Source of the DNA: Peribacillus deserti
Lineage (GTDB): Bacteria > Bacillota > Bacilli > Bacillales > DSM-1321
Direction of reading: 5' to 3'
DNA length: 64,000 bases
Assembly (NCBI RefSeq): GCF_016909175.1
Contig: NZ_JAFBFI010000018.1
Span: 39,144-103,143 of the forward strand
Shown here: piece after piece, positions 50,138 to 59,432 of the stretch
Layout of the letters: each line of letters opens with the position of its first letter
How positions within the stretch are numbered: the first letter of the stretch is position 1
Program-made: the position numbers and the translations under genes
Notes under the pieces: generated by a model
What the model saw: only the letters and a program-made list of their open reading frames with translations
What the model was told of the DNA's origin: nothing
Databases searched by the model: none

Positions 50138-52690
50138 TTGAAGAAAAAAACAGTATTCCTGGTTTTTGTTGCTGCTATTTTACTAGTTTCATCTTTAGTA
50201 TCAGCGTTTTTTTTGAAAACGATTGCACAAGCTGAAGGTGCCACCAAAGTGACAATTCATTATCGCCCGGCCCCTGATGATACAAAAAACTGGAATTTAT
50301 GGATCTGGCCAGAAGGAAAAGACGGAAAGGCATACCCTTTTACAGATGAAGATGGTTTTGGAAAGACTGCCGAAGTTATTCTTGATGGCAGCTATAGCAA
50401 GGTGGGATTTATTGTCCGGACTGACTCATGGGAAAAAGATGGCGGTGATAGATTTATAGACATAAAGAATGCTGCAGGAGAAGTGTGGGTTGTCAGCGGT
50501 GATGATAGAGTCTATACAGAACAGCCGGAAATTGATCAAACTCCGAAAATTACTTCAGCCGTAATAGATGAATTAAATTCAATAACGTTCCAGACTAATA
50601 TTCCGTTTAATATTACAGAACAGCCTAATGGCGGAATCCAACTTTCTGGAGCCCATATTAAAGAGGTTAAGCCTCTTATTGATGGAAAAACTGTTACAAA
50701 TCAGGTAAAAGTAGTTACTTCTGATCCTTTAAACTTATCTGGACAATATACGATTTCAAAAGAGGGCTATGGAGAAACGACTGTAGGTATAGGCAAGGTG
50801 GTTCGTACCAAGGAATTTGATGATTTATATTATTATCGCGGACGTGATCTTGGTAATACGTATGAAAAAGATAAAACATCCTTCCGAGTATGGGCTCCTA
50901 CAGCTAGAGAATTAAAATTGGTGACCTATACTTCCTGGGATGATAAAGAAGGCACCGAGATTCCTATGAAAAAAGATATTAAAGGAACCTGGGTAACTGA
51001 AATAAAAGGTAATCAGCAGGGACTGATTTATACGTATAAAGTATTAATAGCGGATCGGTGGAATGAGGCAGTGGACCCTTATGTACGTGCAGTTACTGTG
51101 AACGGTGATAAAGGCGTAGTGATGGATTTAACAAAAACAGATCCGAAAAAGTGGACACAAAAGAAGAAGAGGTTCACTAACCCAGAGGATGCTGTGATAT
51201 ATGAACTTCATGTTCGCGACCTCTCTATCCAAAAGGAAAGCGGCATTAAGAATAAAGGGAAGTATCTTGGTGCTGCTGAAGCAGGAACCCGCGGGCCTGG
51301 CGGTTTCAAGACTGGTCTAGATTATATGAAGGAACTTGGTGTTACGCATGTTCAATTTCTTCCGTTATATGATTACCGGACTGTAGATGAAACCGAATTG
51401 GAGGAACCTCAATTTAACTGGGGCTATGATCCGAAAAATTATAATGCTCCAGAAGGATCTTATGCTACAGATCCATACGACCCAGCAGCGCGAATTAGAG
51501 AACTGAAACAAATGGTTCAAGCTCTCCATGAAAATGACCTTAATGTGATTATGGACGTTGTATATAACCATGTATATGACATGAATGAACATAGCTTTAA
51601 TAAGTTAGTGCCGGGCTATTTTTTCCGGTACAACGAAAATGGTACACCAGCTAACGGAACGGGTGTAGGCAATGACATAGCATCCGAGCGGAAAATGGCC
51701 CAAAAGTTTATTGTAGAATCTGTCTCATACTGGGCAAAGGAGTATCATCTGGATGGGTTCAGATTTGATTTAATGGGTATTCTGGATGTTGAAACCATGA
51801 ACAAAGTGCGAAAGGAGCTCGATAAAATAGATCCTTCCATTATAGTGCTGGGCGAGGGCTGGGATATGGGGACGCCACTCCCTCCAGATCAAAAGGCGAA
51901 CCAAAAAAATGCTGAAAAAATGGACGGAATTGCTCATTTTAACGACAGCATCCGTGATTCCCTAAAAGGAAGTGTATTCTCAGATCAGGATAAGGGATTT
52001 ATTAATGGGAAGCCAAATACTGAGAACATCATTAAGCAGGGTATAGAGGCAGGAATAAATTACCCGAAAGCCACGGCATCCTATACGGATCCCGGCCAGA
52101 CAGTAACGTATGTAGAAGCACATGATAACCTTACTTTGTGGGATAAGCTTCAGCTTACAAATCCTGAAGCCTCATTAAAGGACCAAATCCAAATGCATAA
52201 ATTAGCTTCCTCCATTATGCTTACATCGCAGGGGGTATCCTTTATACATGCAGGTCAGGAGTTTATGAGAACGAAACAAGGAGATCATAATAGCTATAAA
52301 TCTCCTGACAGTATAAACCAGCTCGATTGGAATCGAAGAGCAGAATTCGATGAACAAGTTCAGTATATCGAAGGTCTTATTGAGCTTCGCAAAAAGTTTT
52401 CATCATTTAGAATGGATACAGCTGATAAAATAAAGGACAATTTAACATTCATTGATTCTCCGGTCCAGACTGTTGCTTTTACATTGAATGCAAAAGCAAA
52501 CCACGATGCGGCAAACGAGATCGCTGTTATCCACAATGCCGGCACAAAAGATACAGAGATAACACTTCCATCCAATGCCGTGTGGAAAGTATTAGTGGAC
52601 GGTGACTCAGCAGGTACCAAAATTCTAAATAAATTCAAAGGTTCTAGAATAACTGTTACCGCTAAATCGACATATGTTTTAATAAGATAA
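50138..52690 (+). CDS. pulA: Secreted type I pullulanase (GH13)
   Basis: Debranching enzyme hydrolysing alpha-1,6 bonds in pullulan and amylopectin outside the cell. TTG start with GAGGAGG nine bases upstream. The 850 residues contain a signal peptide (to ~IAQAEG), a CBM41 starch-binding domain (~35-130; IHYRPAPDDTKNWNLWIW), a second beta domain, a CBM48-like domain (FRVWAPTAREL) and the GH13 barrel. Signatures: the pullulanase type I motif YNWGYDP appears as FNWGYDPKNY. Catalytic residues are Asp544 (GFRFDLMG), Glu573 (LGEGWD) and Asp663 (EAHDN). Probably carbon-catabolite repressed through the cre site. Its products would feed MsmX-energised sugar uptake; msmX is 4 kb downstream. Confidence 0.95.
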   Translation: MKKKTVFLVFVAAILLVSSLVSAFFLKTIAQAEGATKVTIHYRPAPDDTKNWNLWIWPEGKDGKAYPFTDEDGFGKTAEVILDGSYSKVGFIVRTDSWEKDGGDRFIDIKNAAGEVWVVSGDDRVYTEQPEIDQTPKITSAVIDELNSITFQTNIPFNITEQPNGGIQLSGAHIKEVKPLIDGKTVTNQVKVVTSDPLNLSGQYTISKEGYGETTVGIGKVVRTKEFDDLYYYRGRDLGNTYEKDKTSFRVWAPTARELKLVTYTSWDDKEGTEIPMKKDIKGTWVTEIKGNQQGLIYTYKVLIADRWNEAVDPYVRAVTVNGDKGVVMDLTKTDPKKWTQKKKRFTNPEDAVIYELHVRDLSIQKESGIKNKGKYLGAAEAGTRGPGGFKTGLDYMKELGVTHVQFLPLYDYRTVDETELEEPQFNWGYDPKNYNAPEGSYATDPYDPAARIRELKQMVQALHENDLNVIMDVVYNHVYDMNEHSFNKLVPGYFFRYNENGTPANGTGVGNDIASERKMAQKFIVESVSYWAKEYHLDGFRFDLMGILDVETMNKVRKELDKIDPSIIVLGEGWDMGTPLPPDQKANQKNAEKMDGIAHFNDSIRDSLKGSVFSDQDKGFINGKPNTENIIKQGIEAGINYPKATASYTDPGQTVTYVEAHDNLTLWDKLQLTNPEASLKDQIQMHKLASSIMLTSQGVSFIHAGQEFMRTKQGDHNSYKSPDSINQLDWNRRAEFDEQVQYIEGLIELRKKFSSFRMDTADKIKDNLTFIDSPVQTVAFTLNAKANHDAANEIAVIHNAGTKDTEITLPSNAVWKVLVDGDSAGTKILNKFKGSRITVTAKSTYVLIR

Positions 52691-52703
52691 CTCTCATTTG
52701 CAG

Positions 52704-52736
52704 GCAGCAGATTCTAAAAGGAATCTGCTGCTTTTA
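52704..52736 (+). terminator. Terminator of the pullulanase gene
   Basis: GCAGCAGATTC/GAATCTGCTGC perfect 11-bp stem, six-base loop, TTTT. Confidence 0.87.
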
Positions 52737-52950
52737 TCACTTAAGTATATTGTGAGTCACTAAATGAATGGAATGCCATATGATCGATCCGAAAGACCGG
52801 TTTTTCGCTCAGGTATCTGGATGATCTTTGTTAAAGGCGCTTGAAGTCCCCTTTTAGTCCCCACATTAAACGGTTACAAGAAAAAGAGTTTACGTTATAT
52901 GTGGAGAAACAAGGGAAAAGAAATAACGAGTAAATAAGGAGGCGGATAAA

Positions 52951-54336
52951 ATGGAATTTAGAATCGAGAAAGATACGATGGGCGAGGTAAAAGTGCCTGC
53001 GGACAAGTTCTGGGGAGCGCAGACAGAAAGAAGCAGGAATAATTTTAAAATAGGCACTGAAAAGATGCCACTGCCATTAATTCGTGCGTATGCAGTGGTA
53101 AAGAAAGCTGCCGCTTATGTGAATTCAGAATTAGGGGATTTAGATTCTATCAAAAAAGAAACTATTGCAACGGTGTGTGATGACATCCTTGAAGGAAAAT
53201 ATGATGATCAATTCCCCCTTTCTGTATGGCAGACGGGAAGTGGCACACAGACAAATATGAACGTAAATGAAGTGATCGCAAACAGGGCCAATTACATTCT
53301 CGAGCAAAAAGGCAGTGAAAATAAGGTACATCCAAATGATGATGTAAATATGTCACAAAGCTCGAATGATTCATTTCCAACAGCAATGCATGTAGCAGCC
53401 TATCTTTCTGTCGCTGAAAGTCTTCTTCCTGCCATAAGCACACTTTCTGCCACTTTGAAGACAAAGGAAGACGAATACGCCGATTTGCTGAAAATCGGGA
53501 GAACTCATCTGCAGGATGCTACTCCATTGACATTAGGCCAGGAAATAAGCGGCTGGAGAGCCATGCTTGAAAGAAGCGGCGAGATGATTAAGGAAAGCAG
53601 CAGACATCTCTTGAATCTCGCTATAGGAGGAACTGCAGTCGGTTCAGGAATTAATGCCCATAAGAATTTTGGAAGAAAAACAGCCAACTTTATAGCCAGA
53701 GAAACCGGGTATCCATTTCAAGCAAGTTTCAACACCTTCCATGCGCTGACCAGCCATGATGAATTAGTACACGTACATGGCGCCATAAAAGGGCTGGCAG
53801 CGGATTTAATGAAGATTGCCAATGATGTTAGATGGCTTGCCAGCGGCCCGCGCTGCGGAATAGGAGAAATTTTTATACCAGCAAATGAGCCCGGGAGCTC
53901 CATTATGCCGGGCAAAGTTAACCCTACTCAGAGTGAAGCTGTTACAATGGCAGCGGTGCAGGTATTTGGAAATGACGCGGCTATTGCTTTTGCGGCAAGC
54001 CAGGGTAATTTTGAACTGAATGTATTTAAACCGGTTATTATCTATAATTTCCTTCAGTCTGTACAGCTTTTAGCAGACTGCATTCATTCGTTCAATGACC
54101 ACTGTATAAAAGGCATGACAGCCAACTCTGAGAAAATTAGTGAAAATCTTAATCGTTCGCTCATGCTGGTTACGGCTCTCAATCCATATATTGGCTACGA
54201 AAAAGCAGCCGAAATTGCCAAATTTGCTTTCAAGGAAAATTTAACTCTTAAAGAAGCAGCCTTACAGTTAAATTATGTCACGGAACAGCAATTCGACGAA
54301 TGGGTAGACCCGGAAAAAATGGTTATGAAAAGGTAG
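52951..54336 (+). CDS. fumC: Class II fumarate hydratase
   Basis: Converts fumarate to L-malate in the TCA cycle. The 461 residues match the length of FumC/CitG. Signatures: [21 protein letters not shown] at the N-terminus (here the [16 protein letters not shown] part), [34 protein letters not shown], and the superfamily loop [13 protein letters not shown] containing the catalytic serine. AAGGAGG precedes ATG. It is monocistronic. It belongs to the fumarase/aspartase superfamily, and the [10 protein letters not shown] and SSNDSFPT segments favour fumarase. Confidence 0.95.
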   Translation: MEFRIEKDTMGEVKVPADKFWGAQTERSRNNFKIGTEKMPLPLIRAYAVVKKAAAYVNSELGDLDSIKKETIATVCDDILEGKYDDQFPLSVWQTGSGTQTNMNVNEVIANRANYILEQKGSENKVHPNDDVNMSQSSNDSFPTAMHVAAYLSVAESLLPAISTLSATLKTKEDEYADLLKIGRTHLQDATPLTLGQEISGWRAMLERSGEMIKESSRHLLNLAIGGTAVGSGINAHKNFGRKTANFIARETGYPFQASFNTFHALTSHDELVHVHGAIKGLAADLMKIANDVRWLASGPRCGIGEIFIPANEPGSSIMPGKVNPTQSEAVTMAAVQVFGNDAAIAFAASQGNFELNVFKPVIIYNFLQSVQLLADCIHSFNDHCIKGMTANSEKISENLNRSLMLVTALNPYIGYEKAAEIAKFAFKENLTLKEAALQLNYVTEQQFDEWVDPEKMVMKR

Positions 54337-54488
54337 TGGATTTTCCTTGGGATATATGGGTGAATATAATGGACAGGGTGGCAAATATCTATTCTTCATT
54401 TATTTCCTGCCTGTTTAAACACATATTACCCTGCCCTCACATCAATACTAAGTGGAAACAGAAGCTTTATGGGAAGGAGGAATAATAA

Positions 54489-54731
54489 TTGGCTATGTGC
54501 CCATACTGCAATGGCTTAGAAAAATTGGAGGCAATATGTACTGTCTGTGGAAGTACTATGGAGGATTCAGGAAAGGTGTCTGACTATCTCGATCCCTATG
54601 GTCACTATAATGATGAAAAGACAGTGAAGCTTGGTGATGGATATACGAATACCTCCAAGGACGATATATGCCCTCACTTATTATCCTGCCTATCATGCGG
54701 ACACGATCAAGTTGTGTTTATCAAGGAATGA
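54489..54731 (+). CDS. Small zinc-ribbon protein
   Basis: TTG start nine bases after AAGGAGG. The 80 residues contain the knuckles CPYC and CTVC at the N-terminus, a polar, Tyr/Asp-rich middle (SDYLDPYGHYNDEK), and C-terminal CPHLLSCLSCGHDQ, enough cysteines and histidines for one or two zinc sites. No signal peptide. Found 150 bp behind fumC. Small zinc-ribbon proteins of this sort are frequent in Bacillus; no function is assigned. Confidence 0.7.
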   Translation: MAMCPYCNGLEKLEAICTVCGSTMEDSGKVSDYLDPYGHYNDEKTVKLGDGYTNTSKDDICPHLLSCLSCGHDQVVFIKE

Positions 54732-54828
54732 GAATCAGGAGATTACCCATAAGGAAAAGGTTAAAATGGTCTGCATACAATCCACTTCATTTATTGATAA
54801 GCCGATATCACACAATAAGAAAAGAGCC

Positions 54829-54856
54829 GATCAAAAGACCGGCTCTCTTGCATGTA
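54829..54856 (-). terminator. Terminator of msmX
   Basis: On the minus strand AGAGCCG/CGGCTCT stem with a ten-base loop, then TTTTCTTATTG; it begins at the base after the msmX stop. Confidence 0.78.
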
Positions 54857-55975
54857 TTATACAGTAACTGTCTGGCGCTGAGGGCGGATGCGTGACTCAC
54901 TTTCTTTATCGAAAAAGTGGACTTTATTCATATCAAGCGCTAGCTCAAGATTATCTCCTGCTTTTACAATTGTACGCGCATCAACACGTGCAACTACATC
55001 CTGGCCGCCGATTTGAGAGTAAAGCATGAATTCGGCACCCATTAATTCGGCTACTTCAATATGTGCAGTAATTACAGAATCGCTTGCTTCAATAAAGATA
55101 GGCTCATCGTGAAGATCTTCCGGACGAATTCCTAAGATTAGTTCTTTTCCTTCATAGCCTTGTTCACGAAGTATTTTCAACTTGCCTTCAGGAACAGTTA
55201 CAGAAACATCTCCGATTACAAATTTGCCATTTTTAAGCGTCCCATTTAGGAAATTCATCGCAGGAGAACCGATGAAGCCGCCAACGAATACGTTTTCAGG
55301 GTTTTCATATACTTCTTTTGGTGAACCAACCTGCTGAATGATTCCATCCTTCATAACAACAAGTCTAGTAGCCATTGTCATTGCTTCTGTCTGGTCATGT
55401 GTTACATAAATTGTAGTTGTTTCCAAACGTTTGTGAAGCTTTGCAATTTCAGCACGCATTTGTACACGAAGTTTAGCATCTAGATTTGAAAGAGGCTCAT
55501 CCATTAGGAAAACCTTGGCATCACGAACGATTGCTCTTCCTAAAGCAACACGCTGGCGCTGACCGCCTGAAAGGGCTTTTGGCTTTCTATCAAGATATGG
55601 ATCTAATCCAAGAATTCTTGAAGCATCTTTAACTCTTCTATCAATTTCATCTTTTGGCATTTTTCTAAGCTTTAAGCCGAATGCCATGTTATCATAAACG
55701 CTCATATGAGGATAAAGTGCATAGTTCTGGAATACCATTGCAATGTCACGGTCTTTAGGAGGAACATCATTAACTAGTCTTCCGTCAATGTAAAACTCGC
55801 CTTTAGAAATTTCTTCAAGTCCGGCAATCATTCTTAGTGTAGTAGATTTACCACAGCCAGAAGGCCCTACGAATACGATGAACTCTTTATCTTGAATGTG
55901 TAGGTTGAAATCTTCTACTGCTGTTACTTTATTATCATATTCTTTATAAATGTGCTCTAAACGTAATTCTGCCAT
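54857..55975 (-). CDS. msmX: Multi-sugar ABC transporter ATPase MsmX
   Basis: This is the shared cytoplasmic ATPase that powers several carbohydrate ABC importers (maltodextrins, arabinan oligosaccharides, melibiose in B. subtilis). The 372 residues contain Walker [11 protein letters not shown]-loop [14 protein letters not shown], signature [18 protein letters not shown], Walker [13 protein letters not shown], His switch [10 protein letters not shown], and the C-terminal TOBE regulatory domain ([11 protein letters not shown]). AGGAGGT precedes ATG. No permease genes are attached, as expected for MsmX. The regulator gene upstream matches yxkF, which is also msmX's neighbour in B. subtilis. Confidence 0.93.
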   Translation of the reverse strand: MAELRLEHIYKEYDNKVTAVEDFNLHIQDKEFIVFVGPSGCGKSTTLRMIAGLEEISKGEFYIDGRLVNDVPPKDRDIAMVFQNYALYPHMSVYDNMAFGLKLRKMPKDEIDRRVKDASRILGLDPYLDRKPKALSGGQRQRVALGRAIVRDAKVFLMDEPLSNLDAKLRVQMRAEIAKLHKRLETTTIYVTHDQTEAMTMATRLVVMKDGIIQQVGSPKEVYENPENVFVGGFIGSPAMNFLNGTLKNGKFVIGDVSVTVPEGKLKILREQGYEGKELILGIRPEDLHDEPIFIEASDSVITAHIEVAELMGAEFMLYSQIGGQDVVARVDARTIVKAGDNLELALDMNKVHFFDKESESRIRPQRQTVTV

Positions 55976-56088
55976 GTGAATACCTCCTGAAATCTATTGT
56001 TCTTCTATTGATTTCATTGTACCTAGTATCATGAAAAAAGAATATGTCAGACTGCACAAAAAGAATAAACACCCTTTATGCAGAGTGC

Positions 56089-56988
56089 CTACTTATTTGC
56101 TAAGGAAATGACAATCAATAGATAAACAGTGAGAGCATCCTCAAATATACGTATATCTAAGCCAGTTTTTTCTACGAATTTGTCTATGCGGTATTGAAGG
56201 CTGTTTCTGTGCATAAATAATTTTTTTGCAGCAAGGCTTGCGTTGGAGCTGCACTCTATATACGTCTTAATCGTTGATATCAATTCCTGGTCGTCAAAGG
56301 TTTCGCCAAGCAAATGGTGAGTAAACCACTCCTGGTGCTCTTGAACAAGGCCTCGGGCCATTAAAAACGGAAATGTACTTGAAATGTTCTGCAATCTATA
56401 CTCTGGAGAATACTGCTCTCCAATTGAAAAACTTCTTTCCTCTATCATATAGTGGCCGGGCAGCTCGCTATTCACCTTAAAGAATGAGCCTACAAACAAA
56501 CGAAACTGGATGAAAAAATCACTTTCAATCGCGGCAAGTACCGGTTCGAGTTCGTTTTTTTTCAAAGTTTCTACTGACCTCGGCTCTATTAGGACACCTT
56601 TCTGTGTGGAATGCCAGATAATGATTGACTCAGAAGGGAACAGAGTGAGAAATGCTTCTTCGGCTTCCCGCTGCAGAGTTTCTCTGCTAAGTACGGTGAA
56701 AAAGATAAATCTTACATTTTCCCAGGATGTGTTCGGGACGCTTGCTGAGGTTTTATTTAGAAACCGCTTCCACTGTTCCTTTTCGGACAGAGGAACTTTT
56801 ACTTCCCATTGGTCGTCTGGTGGGAATAGCAGATGTAAAAGATTTGATTCTTCTTTAGTAACATCTTCATTAGGAATTCCTATTACTTCTTCTTCTGATA
56901 CCTTTAAATAGATATAATCGTTTAAGTAAGGACTATTCTTTCGATGTAAAAAAGCATTTGGATATTTTTGTTTCAGCTTGTCAATCAT
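56089..56988 (-). CDS. yxkF: PucR/CdaR-type helix-turn-helix protein (YxkF-like)
   Basis: The 299 residues have a long N-terminal portion of unknown fold and a C-terminal PucR helix-turn-helix (SNASLAAKKLFMHRNSLQYR, then IDKFVEKTGLDIRIFEDALT), the signature of the CdaR/PucR transcription factors. It lies just upstream of msmX on the same strand with a 113-bp gap, matching the yxkF-msmX order in B. subtilis, so it may regulate or merely accompany msmX. The ribosome site (GTGGGG) is weak. Target and inducer unknown. Confidence 0.8.
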   Translation of the reverse strand: MIDKLKQKYPNAFLHRKNSPYLNDYIYLKVSEEEVIGIPNEDVTKEESNLLHLLFPPDDQWEVKVPLSEKEQWKRFLNKTSASVPNTSWENVRFIFFTVLSRETLQREAEEAFLTLFPSESIIIWHSTQKGVLIEPRSVETLKKNELEPVLAAIESDFFIQFRLFVGSFFKVNSELPGHYMIEERSFSIGEQYSPEYRLQNISSTFPFLMARGLVQEHQEWFTHHLLGETFDDQELISTIKTYIECSSNASLAAKKLFMHRNSLQYRIDKFVEKTGLDIRIFEDALTVYLLIVISLANK

Positions 56989-57011
56989 ATGGCAGCCCCA
57001 CTTTCGGGATT

Positions 57012-57221
57012 CTATTCATAAACATGGTAAAGCATTAGTTCGTGAATATAGCTTTCAATATTTGAGGCATTATCTTTTTCTGGAGCTTCAGAAAGCCACT
57101 CAATTCGCCCATTAGAATGATAGATACCAGAATATGGGCCCTGTTTATAGAAGAAACTAATTTTCCAGCCAGGCATTTCGGAATGTGTAAATAAATTTTC
57201 ATATGTAAAATGTGAAATCAT
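57012..57221 (-). CDS. yheE: YheE-like small protein (DUF5342)
   Basis: The 69 residues start MISHFTYENLFTHSEMPGWK with a typical YheE pattern (WKISFFYKQGPYSGIYH, GRIEWLSEAP). GGAGGG lies six bases before the chosen ATG, and earlier in-frame starts overlap it. B. subtilis yheE lies in the same yhe cluster as yheA and bmrCD, all represented within 12 kb here. Function unknown, predicted cytosolic. Confidence 0.8.
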   Translation of the reverse strand: MISHFTYENLFTHSEMPGWKISFFYKQGPYSGIYHSNGRIEWLSEAPEKDNASNIESYIHELMLYHVYE

Positions 57222-57570
57222 GCTCATCCCTCCACATGTAGTATAATCCATTGGAGTTTTAATCGTCCATCCTTCTCAGGCTTTAGGACAGGAATAAGCA
57301 ATAGGCAAACGTAAAACATGGCTTCAAGCCAAAGGCTTTAAGGATGCGAATATGGAATGAAAGGGGAGCATATTTTGTAAAGCGCTATGTATAGGCGGGA
57401 AATTTACTATGAATAAATCTGATAATTGCAGAGTAAAATGTACTTTCATTGCTCTCAATAAATATTTCATGTTAAGTTAACGTGGAGGTATAGTGGCATA
57501 GTTGGATGATTACAGGGTAAGATAGCCATTATGGATTTTGTTTAGTGGTGAAAACAAGGAGGAATTATAA
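57222..57570. other. Intergenic between yheE and yheA
   Basis: Divergent promoter region of 349 bp. No ORF, repeat or structured RNA was recognised. AAGGAGGAAT before 57571 is the yheA ribosome site. Confidence 0.4.
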
Positions 57571-57921
57571 ATGAGCAATAATTTATATGATGCGGCTTAT
57601 GATTTGGAAAAAGCAATCCGGGTAAGCCCGGAATTTAATGACTTAAAAAAACGTTTTGCAGAATTAAATGCAGATCAAGGTGCTAAAAGTATGTTTGAAA
57701 ACTTCCGCCAGGTACAGATGAATATTCAGCAGAAACAAATGATGGGACAGGACATATCTCAGGATGAGATTCAGCAGGCTCAGAAAACAGTGGCTTTAGT
57801 TCAGCAGAACCCAAAAATATCCATGCTGATGGAAGCAGAACAGAGAATGAGCATGATCGTAGGCGAGTTAAACAAAATCATCTTAAAGCCTCTTGATGAA
57901 ATGTATGGACCAGCTGACTAG
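57571..57921 (+). CDS. yheA: YheA/YmcA-YlbF-family protein (UPF0342)
   Basis: This is a small all-helical cytosolic protein of 116 residues, typical of the YlbF/YmcA family (LYDAAYDLEKAIRVSPEF, LKKRFAELNADQGAKSMFEN, QMNIQQKQMMGQDIS). YlbF and YmcA (with YaaT) adjust RNase Y in competence and biofilm control; YheA is a paralogue of unknown role. AGGAGGAAT is just upstream of ATG. Monocistronic with terminator. Confidence 0.9.
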   Translation: MSNNLYDAAYDLEKAIRVSPEFNDLKKRFAELNADQGAKSMFENFRQVQMNIQQKQMMGQDISQDEIQQAQKTVALVQQNPKISMLMEAEQRMSMIVGELNKIILKPLDEMYGPAD

Positions 57922-57941
57922 CAATAAAATACCGGCCGAAT

Positions 57942-57979
57942 GTCTTCCAGGGACAAATTCCCAGGAAGGCTTTTTTTTT
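57942..57979 (+). terminator. Terminator of yheA
   Basis: CTTCC-x-GGG/CCC-x-GGAAG stem with ACAAATT loop, then T9. Confidence 0.83.
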
Positions 57980-58071
57980 GTATCATCCATATTAGGAAGA
58001 CATGGCAGTTCTATGATGATACTTTTCTTCATAAAAATCTGGTAAGGACATAACAGATGGGAGAGATCATC

Positions 58072-58944
58072 ATGGTGTATCGCTTATTAGCCGTTAATAT
58101 AGATGGAACCTTACTCCAAACCAACAGCCGCTTGCATAAAACGACAAAAGAAGCAATTGAGTTTGTTCATCAAAAAGGTGTTTTTGTCGCCCTGGTGACA
58201 TCACGGAATTTCGCGTCTGCCAGAAAGGTTGCAAAGGCTCTGAAAATTAAACCTCACATCGTTGCCCATCAAGGTGCCTATGTGGGTGCATTTGATAAGC
58301 CGATTTTAGTTAAAAGAATTTCAGAAGACCTAACCCTGGAACTTGTAAAGTTATTAGAAGTTTCATCAAGCCAAATTAAGTTATACCATGAAAAATATAT
58401 GATTGGGAATCGAGTAAACCTGCCGGAAAATTTAGTAGGAAAAGCGTCCTTTTACAAAAACGAACCGTTTTTTTATTCCCATCAATATGTTGATATATTA
58501 AGTGAGGCACTGGCAGCGCAGCCTGCCGCTCCTCCTAAAATAGATGTTATATGTGATACAGTAAGTGAGCTGAAAGATTTAATGACAGCCCTCGGAACGA
58601 TGTATGACGAAATAGACACCATTCAAATAAATGAGAATAAATTCACGATTGTTCCAAAAGGCGTTTCCAAATGGGACGGTTTACGGTATCTGGCCCAGCA
58701 TTTAAATGTAAGAACAAGTGAGATTGTTGCTATAGGTGACGGGACAGATGACTTTGACATGATAGAGCAGGCGGGCCTTGGAGTAGCTATGGGAAATGCG
58801 GTGAAAGAAGTTAAATCAGCTGCAGACTGGCAGACCAGAACCAATGACCAGCAAGGAGTAGCCTATACAGTAAAGGAACTCTTTAGAAAGCAGCAGCAAA
58901 TAGAGCATAAAGACCTTAATAAAGACCTAAAAGTTAACAAGTAA
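58072..58944 (+). CDS. yhaX: Cof/HAD-superfamily protein (YhaX-like) with altered motif I
   Basis: This is a C2B-cap HAD-family protein of 290 residues, normally a sugar-phosphate or nucleotide phosphatase. Motif I reads LAVNIDGTLL: the first Asp of DxDxT, the nucleophile, is Asn (codon AAT). Motif II (VALVTSRN), the motif III lysine (VPKGVSKWDGL) and motif IV (IGDGTDDFDMIEQAG) are intact. The cap domain is in the middle. The chosen ATG has GGGAGAG six bases upstream. It stands before hemZ, as yhaX does in B. subtilis. Activity may be lost or changed; a binding role is possible. The Asn could also be a family feature, which I cannot check. Confidence 0.82.
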   Translation: MVYRLLAVNIDGTLLQTNSRLHKTTKEAIEFVHQKGVFVALVTSRNFASARKVAKALKIKPHIVAHQGAYVGAFDKPILVKRISEDLTLELVKLLEVSSSQIKLYHEKYMIGNRVNLPENLVGKASFYKNEPFFYSHQYVDILSEALAAQPAAPPKIDVICDTVSELKDLMTALGTMYDEIDTIQINENKFTIVPKGVSKWDGLRYLAQHLNVRTSEIVAIGDGTDDFDMIEQAGLGVAMGNAVKEVKSAADWQTRTNDQQGVAYTVKELFRKQQQIEHKDLNKDLKVNK

Positions 58945-58979
58945 TGAGATTTGGCTGGGAAGCGGCTAAGCACAACAGT

Positions 58980-59270
58980 TCAATGGATAATCAAAATCCT
59001 GGACGGTATGCACACACTGGCATAAAGGCCACAAAAAAAGCAAACCGTTAACTGGCTAATCATAAATCCTAGACGATAGGCATTGATAAGCATAAAGCCA
59101 AATAATAAGCAAATGGTTAACTGGCTAATCATAAATCCTATTCGATAAGCACTGCTAAGCATAAAACCTAAGATGTTAAGCATAAAATCCAGAAAGATAA
59201 GCATAAAATTCAAAAACCTAAGCATAAAACCTGAAAAGTTAAGCATAAATCTAAAAGCATAAGTAAAAAT
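58980..59270. repeat. 69-bp and 21-bp tandem repeats
   Basis: TAATC...AAATCCT-type units recur at 58988, 59057 and 59126 (69-bp period), with GTTAACTGGCTAATCATAAA shared by the last two. Then TAAGCATAAA recurs exactly every 21 bp at 59156, 59177, 59198, 59219 and 59240. The array fills the gap between yhaX and hemZ. A minus-strand open frame across it is only the translated repeat (FMLxFLGFML-like) and is not a gene. Confidence 0.88.
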
Positions 59271-59432
59271 GGGTTCGGTCCTGGGGGACTGAGCCCTTTT
59301 TGATATCAGCATTGACCGGCAAACATGTATTTTGTACACTTATAGCAGCCGTTTTCAAGCCCGGCTCCCAAAAAATTTATAATTTCGTAATCACTTGCAA
59401 CCAAAAAATTACAGAAAACCAAGGTGACTAAA

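Noticed and set aside
58980..59339. Minus-strand 119-codon open frame
   Set aside because: It translates the 69-bp and 21-bp repeats; no ribosome site.
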